The position numbers were made by a program, and so were the translations under genes. Shown here piece after piece: positions 62,161-64,000 of a stretch of DNA of 64,000 nucleotides. The stretch lies in the NCBI RefSeq assembly GCF_016862755.1, contig NZ_BONO01000025.1, forward strand, positions 1-64,000, given 5' to 3'. Positions within the stretch are counted from its first letter, which is position 1. Each line of letters begins with the position of its first letter. The notes under the pieces were generated by a model. That model was not told the origin of the DNA, did not search any database, and saw nothing but the letters and a program-made list of their open reading frames with translations. The stretch is from Cellulomonas pakistanensis. GTDB taxonomy: Bacteria > Actinomycetota > Actinomycetes > Actinomycetales > Cellulomonadaceae.

Positions 62161-63279
62161 ATGAGGGTCGGGATCCCCGCCGAGGTGAAGAACCACGAGT
62201 ACCGCGTCGCCATCACGCCCGCGGGCGTGCACCAGCTGACGGCCGCCGGGCACGACGTGCTCGTGCAGGCCGGCGCCGGGGCCGGCTCGGCCATCGGCGA
62301 CGACGCCTACGCCGCCGCCGGCGCGACGGTCGTGCCGGACGCCGCGCGGGTGTGGGGCGAGGCGGACCTGGTCTGCAAGGTCAAGGAGCCGGTGCCGTCC
62401 GAGTACGGGCACCTGCGCGAGGACCTGGTGCTGTTCACCTACCTGCACCTCGCCGCCGACCGGCGGCAGACCGACGCGCTCCTCGCCGCCGGCACCACGG
62501 CGATCGCCTACGAGACCGTGCAGCTGGCCGACCGGTCGCTGCCGCTGCTCGCCCCCATGAGCGAGGTCGCGGGCCGGCTCGCGGCGCAGGTCGGCGCCTA
62601 CCACCTCATGCGCAGCGCCGGGGGCGCGGGGCGGCTGCTCGGCGGTGTGCCGGGCGTGGCGCCGGGCCGGGTGGTCGTGCTCGGCGGCGGTGTCGCCGGC
62701 CGGCACGCGGCCGAGGTCGCGCTGGGCATGCGCGCGGAGGTCACGGTGCTCGACCTGTCGGTCCCGCGGCTCCGCGAGCTGGACACCGCCTTCGGCGGCC
62801 GGGTGCGCACGCTCGCGTCGTCCGCGTACGCGGTGCAGGAGGCGGTCGTGGACGCCGACCTCGTCGTCGGCGCCGTCCTGGTGCCGGGGGCGCGGGCGCC
62901 GAAGCTGGTCACCGACCGGATGGTGGCCGGGATGCGGCCGGGGTCGGTCCTCGTCGACGTGGCCGTGGACCAGGGCGGGTGCTTCGAGTCGAGCCGGCCG
63001 ACGACGCACGACGACCCGACCTTCCGGGTGCACGACGCGCTCTTCTACTGCGTCGCGAACATGCCGGGCGCGGTGCCGGTGACGTCGACGCAGGCGCTGA
63101 CCAACGCGACGCTGCCGTACCTCACCGCCCTCGCCTCCCGGGGCTGGCGTGCGGCCCTGGCCGCCGACCCGGCGCTGGCGCGGGGACTCGCGACGCACGC
63201 CGGCGGGCTGTTCCACGCCGGCGTCGGCGCGGCGCACGGCATGCCCGCCCGCGATCCGGGCGTGGTGCTGGCGGCCTGA
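62161..63279 (+). CDS. ald: Alanine dehydrogenase
   Basis: A 372-residue enzyme that converts L-alanine to pyruvate and ammonia with NAD. The start [20 protein letters not shown] and the [20 protein letters not shown] region are characteristic, with the catalytic lysine in KVKEP and His in [11 protein letters not shown]. The NAD motif is [20 protein letters not shown], and the end [20 protein letters not shown] is conserved. Length is normal (about 370). TACGCT at 62049-62054 is a candidate -10 box about 110 bases upstream. The ATG has GGGAGGCTGCG upstream. Confidence 0.95.
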   Translation: MRVGIPAEVKNHEYRVAITPAGVHQLTAAGHDVLVQAGAGAGSAIGDDAYAAAGATVVPDAARVWGEADLVCKVKEPVPSEYGHLREDLVLFTYLHLAADRRQTDALLAAGTTAIAYETVQLADRSLPLLAPMSEVAGRLAAQVGAYHLMRSAGGAGRLLGGVPGVAPGRVVVLGGGVAGRHAAEVALGMRAEVTVLDLSVPRLRELDTAFGGRVRTLASSAYAVQEAVVDADLVVGAVLVPGARAPKLVTDRMVAGMRPGSVLVDVAVDQGGCFESSRPTTHDDPTFRVHDALFYCVANMPGAVPVTSTQALTNATLPYLTALASRGWRAALAADPALARGLATHAGGLFHAGVGAAHGMPARDPGVVLAA

Positions 63280-63339
63280 CCTGCGGCGACGGTGCGATTT
63301 CCCGCGACCGGGGTGACCGGCGCGTGGCAGGGTGGCCCG

Positions 63340-63927
63340 ATGCGAACCTTCGAGCTGACCGACGGCGTCGTCCTGCTGCGCGCGCCGGGCGCGGCGGACG
63401 TCGACCGGATCGCCGCGCTGTGCCAGGACCCGGCGATCCAGGAGTGGACGACCGTCCCCAGCCCCTACGCCCGCGCCGACGCCGAGTCGTACGTCACCGG
63501 CATGGTGGCGGACGGCTGGGCGAACGGGACGCAGCTCAACTGGGCCGTGCGCGACGCCGCCGGCGGGACGCTCGTCGGCATGGTCGGCCTCGGCATGGAG
63601 GGCGCCGGCTCCGCGGAGCTCGGCTACTGGCTCGCGCCCGAGGCGCGCGGGCGCGGCGTCATGGCGCGCGCCGTCGACCTGGTGCTGGACGCCGCGTTCG
63701 GCCGGCTGGAGCTGGCCCGGGTGTTCTGGCGGGCGTTCGTCGGCAACGGCCCCTCGCGGGCGGTCGCCGAGCGCGCGGGCTTCCGGGTCGAGGGCGAGCT
63801 GCGGCTGGGCGGCGTGCAGCGCGGCGTGCGGCGGGACGAGTGGGTCGGCAGCCTCCTCGCGACGGACGACCGCCCGCGGCGTGTCGGCGAGCGGCCGGCC
63901 GCGGGTGCCGCGGCGCGCGAGGGATGA
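63340..63927 (+). CDS. RimJ/RimL-type GNAT acetyltransferase
   Basis: A 195-residue acetyltransferase of the ribosomal-protein N-acetylase-like group: [20 protein letters not shown] at the start, [20 protein letters not shown] for acetyl-CoA binding and [20 protein letters not shown] at the end. It would acetylate a protein N-terminus or a small amine; the target is unknown. I chose ATG 63340, with CAGGGT six bases upstream, over the in-frame earlier codon at 63292. Confidence 0.9.
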   Translation: MRTFELTDGVVLLRAPGAADVDRIAALCQDPAIQEWTTVPSPYARADAESYVTGMVADGWANGTQLNWAVRDAAGGTLVGMVGLGMEGAGSAELGYWLAPEARGRGVMARAVDLVLDAAFGRLELARVFWRAFVGNGPSRAVAERAGFRVEGELRLGGVQRGVRRDEWVGSLLATDDRPRRVGERPAAGAAAREG

Positions 63928-63935
63928 TGGCGCGC

Positions 63936-64000
63936 ATGACCACCCCCACGCTGGGCGCGGACAACCCGTTCGCCGCGCCGTCCTCGCTGCCCTACGGCCT
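63936..64000 (+). CDS. M3-family metallopeptidase, first codons only
   Basis: Only 21 codons are in the window: [20 protein letters not shown] and one more residue. This beginning is typical of actinobacterial M3 peptidases (oligopeptidase A or peptidyl-dipeptidase Dcp; the usual NPF-PS-LPY start). GATGAT lies seven bases before the ATG, a leaderless candidate. The assignment rests on this short stretch. Confidence 0.6.
   Translation, partial: MTTPTLGADNPFAAPSSLPYG

Overview
The window is chromosomal DNA of a very high-GC actinobacterium. GTG starts are common, neighbouring genes often overlap as ATGA or GTGA, and many -10 boxes lie only 6-9 bases before the start codon, as in leaderless transcripts. 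An actinobacterial SOS box, an ImuA'-ImuB-DnaE2 mutasome and several actinobacterial protein families fit a Cellulomonas-like member of the Micrococcales (inference from content, not from a phylogenetic marker). No insertion sequence, integrase, phage gene, CRISPR array or rRNA was seen. There is one tRNA.

Layout. 1-7420 (minus): an SNF2-family helicase cut by the window edge, then a polyol PTS operon (DeoR regulator, zinc alcohol dehydrogenase, EIICB, EIIA). 7.7-9.4 kb (plus): a hexapeptide-repeat protein and an App1/DUF2183 phosphatase-like protein. 9.5-14.4 kb (minus): an FAD oxidoreductase, preceded by four genes with 4-base overlaps (haem-oxygenase-like iron enzyme, glycosyltransferase, CDGSH iron-sulfur protein, MBL-fold hydrolase). 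14.7-17.3 kb: small housekeeping genes (YbaK-like, DinB-like, GNAT, PEBP) and one frameshifted small membrane-protein gene. 17.5-24.3 kb: SOS box, imuA', imuB, dnaE2. 24.5-29.0 kb: DapA-like aldolase, AI-2E family permease, tRNA-Leu(GAG), VOC protein, FemAB-type acyltransferase. 29.1-35.4 kb: a Wadjet/MksBEF-type SMC operon (jetA, jetB, jetC) followed by a P-loop kinase-like gene; no jetD nuclease gene is visible anywhere in the window. 35.4-36.0 kb: a relic of an M23 peptidase gene. 36.0-42.8 kb: MFS exporter, alpha/beta hydrolase and caspase-like protease on the minus strand, divergent from a trypsin-like protease fused to a DNA/RNA non-specific endonuclease. 42.9-47.5 kb: SDR, GH16-like protein, two small proteins, a RecQ-like helicase and a universal stress protein. 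47.8-64.0 kb: coiled-coil protein, VanY-type carboxypeptidase with a long leader, animal-type haem peroxidase, YihY protein, a lone winged-helix regulator behind a Cys-rich leader peptide, membrane metallophosphoesterase, CDF transporter, P450, PASTA lipoprotein, a fructosamine-kinase gene with an in-frame stop, a streptomycin-kinase-like protein, alanine dehydrogenase, a GNAT and the first codons of an M3 peptidase.

Themes. The window is rich in DNA-damage and conflict functions: SNF2, the SOS mutasome, JetABC, the caspase plus protease-nuclease pair, and RecQ. The most novel-looking units are (a) the caspase/hydrolase operon facing the trypsin-nuclease fusion across a promoter region with a CRP/GlxR-like site, (b) JetABC without JetD, and (c) the overlapping haem-oxygenase-like/GT/CDGSH/MBL operon. 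Three genes appear broken by one small lesion each (16.4, 35.6 and 60.7 kb). All functional assignments come from reading motifs by eye; no database search was run.
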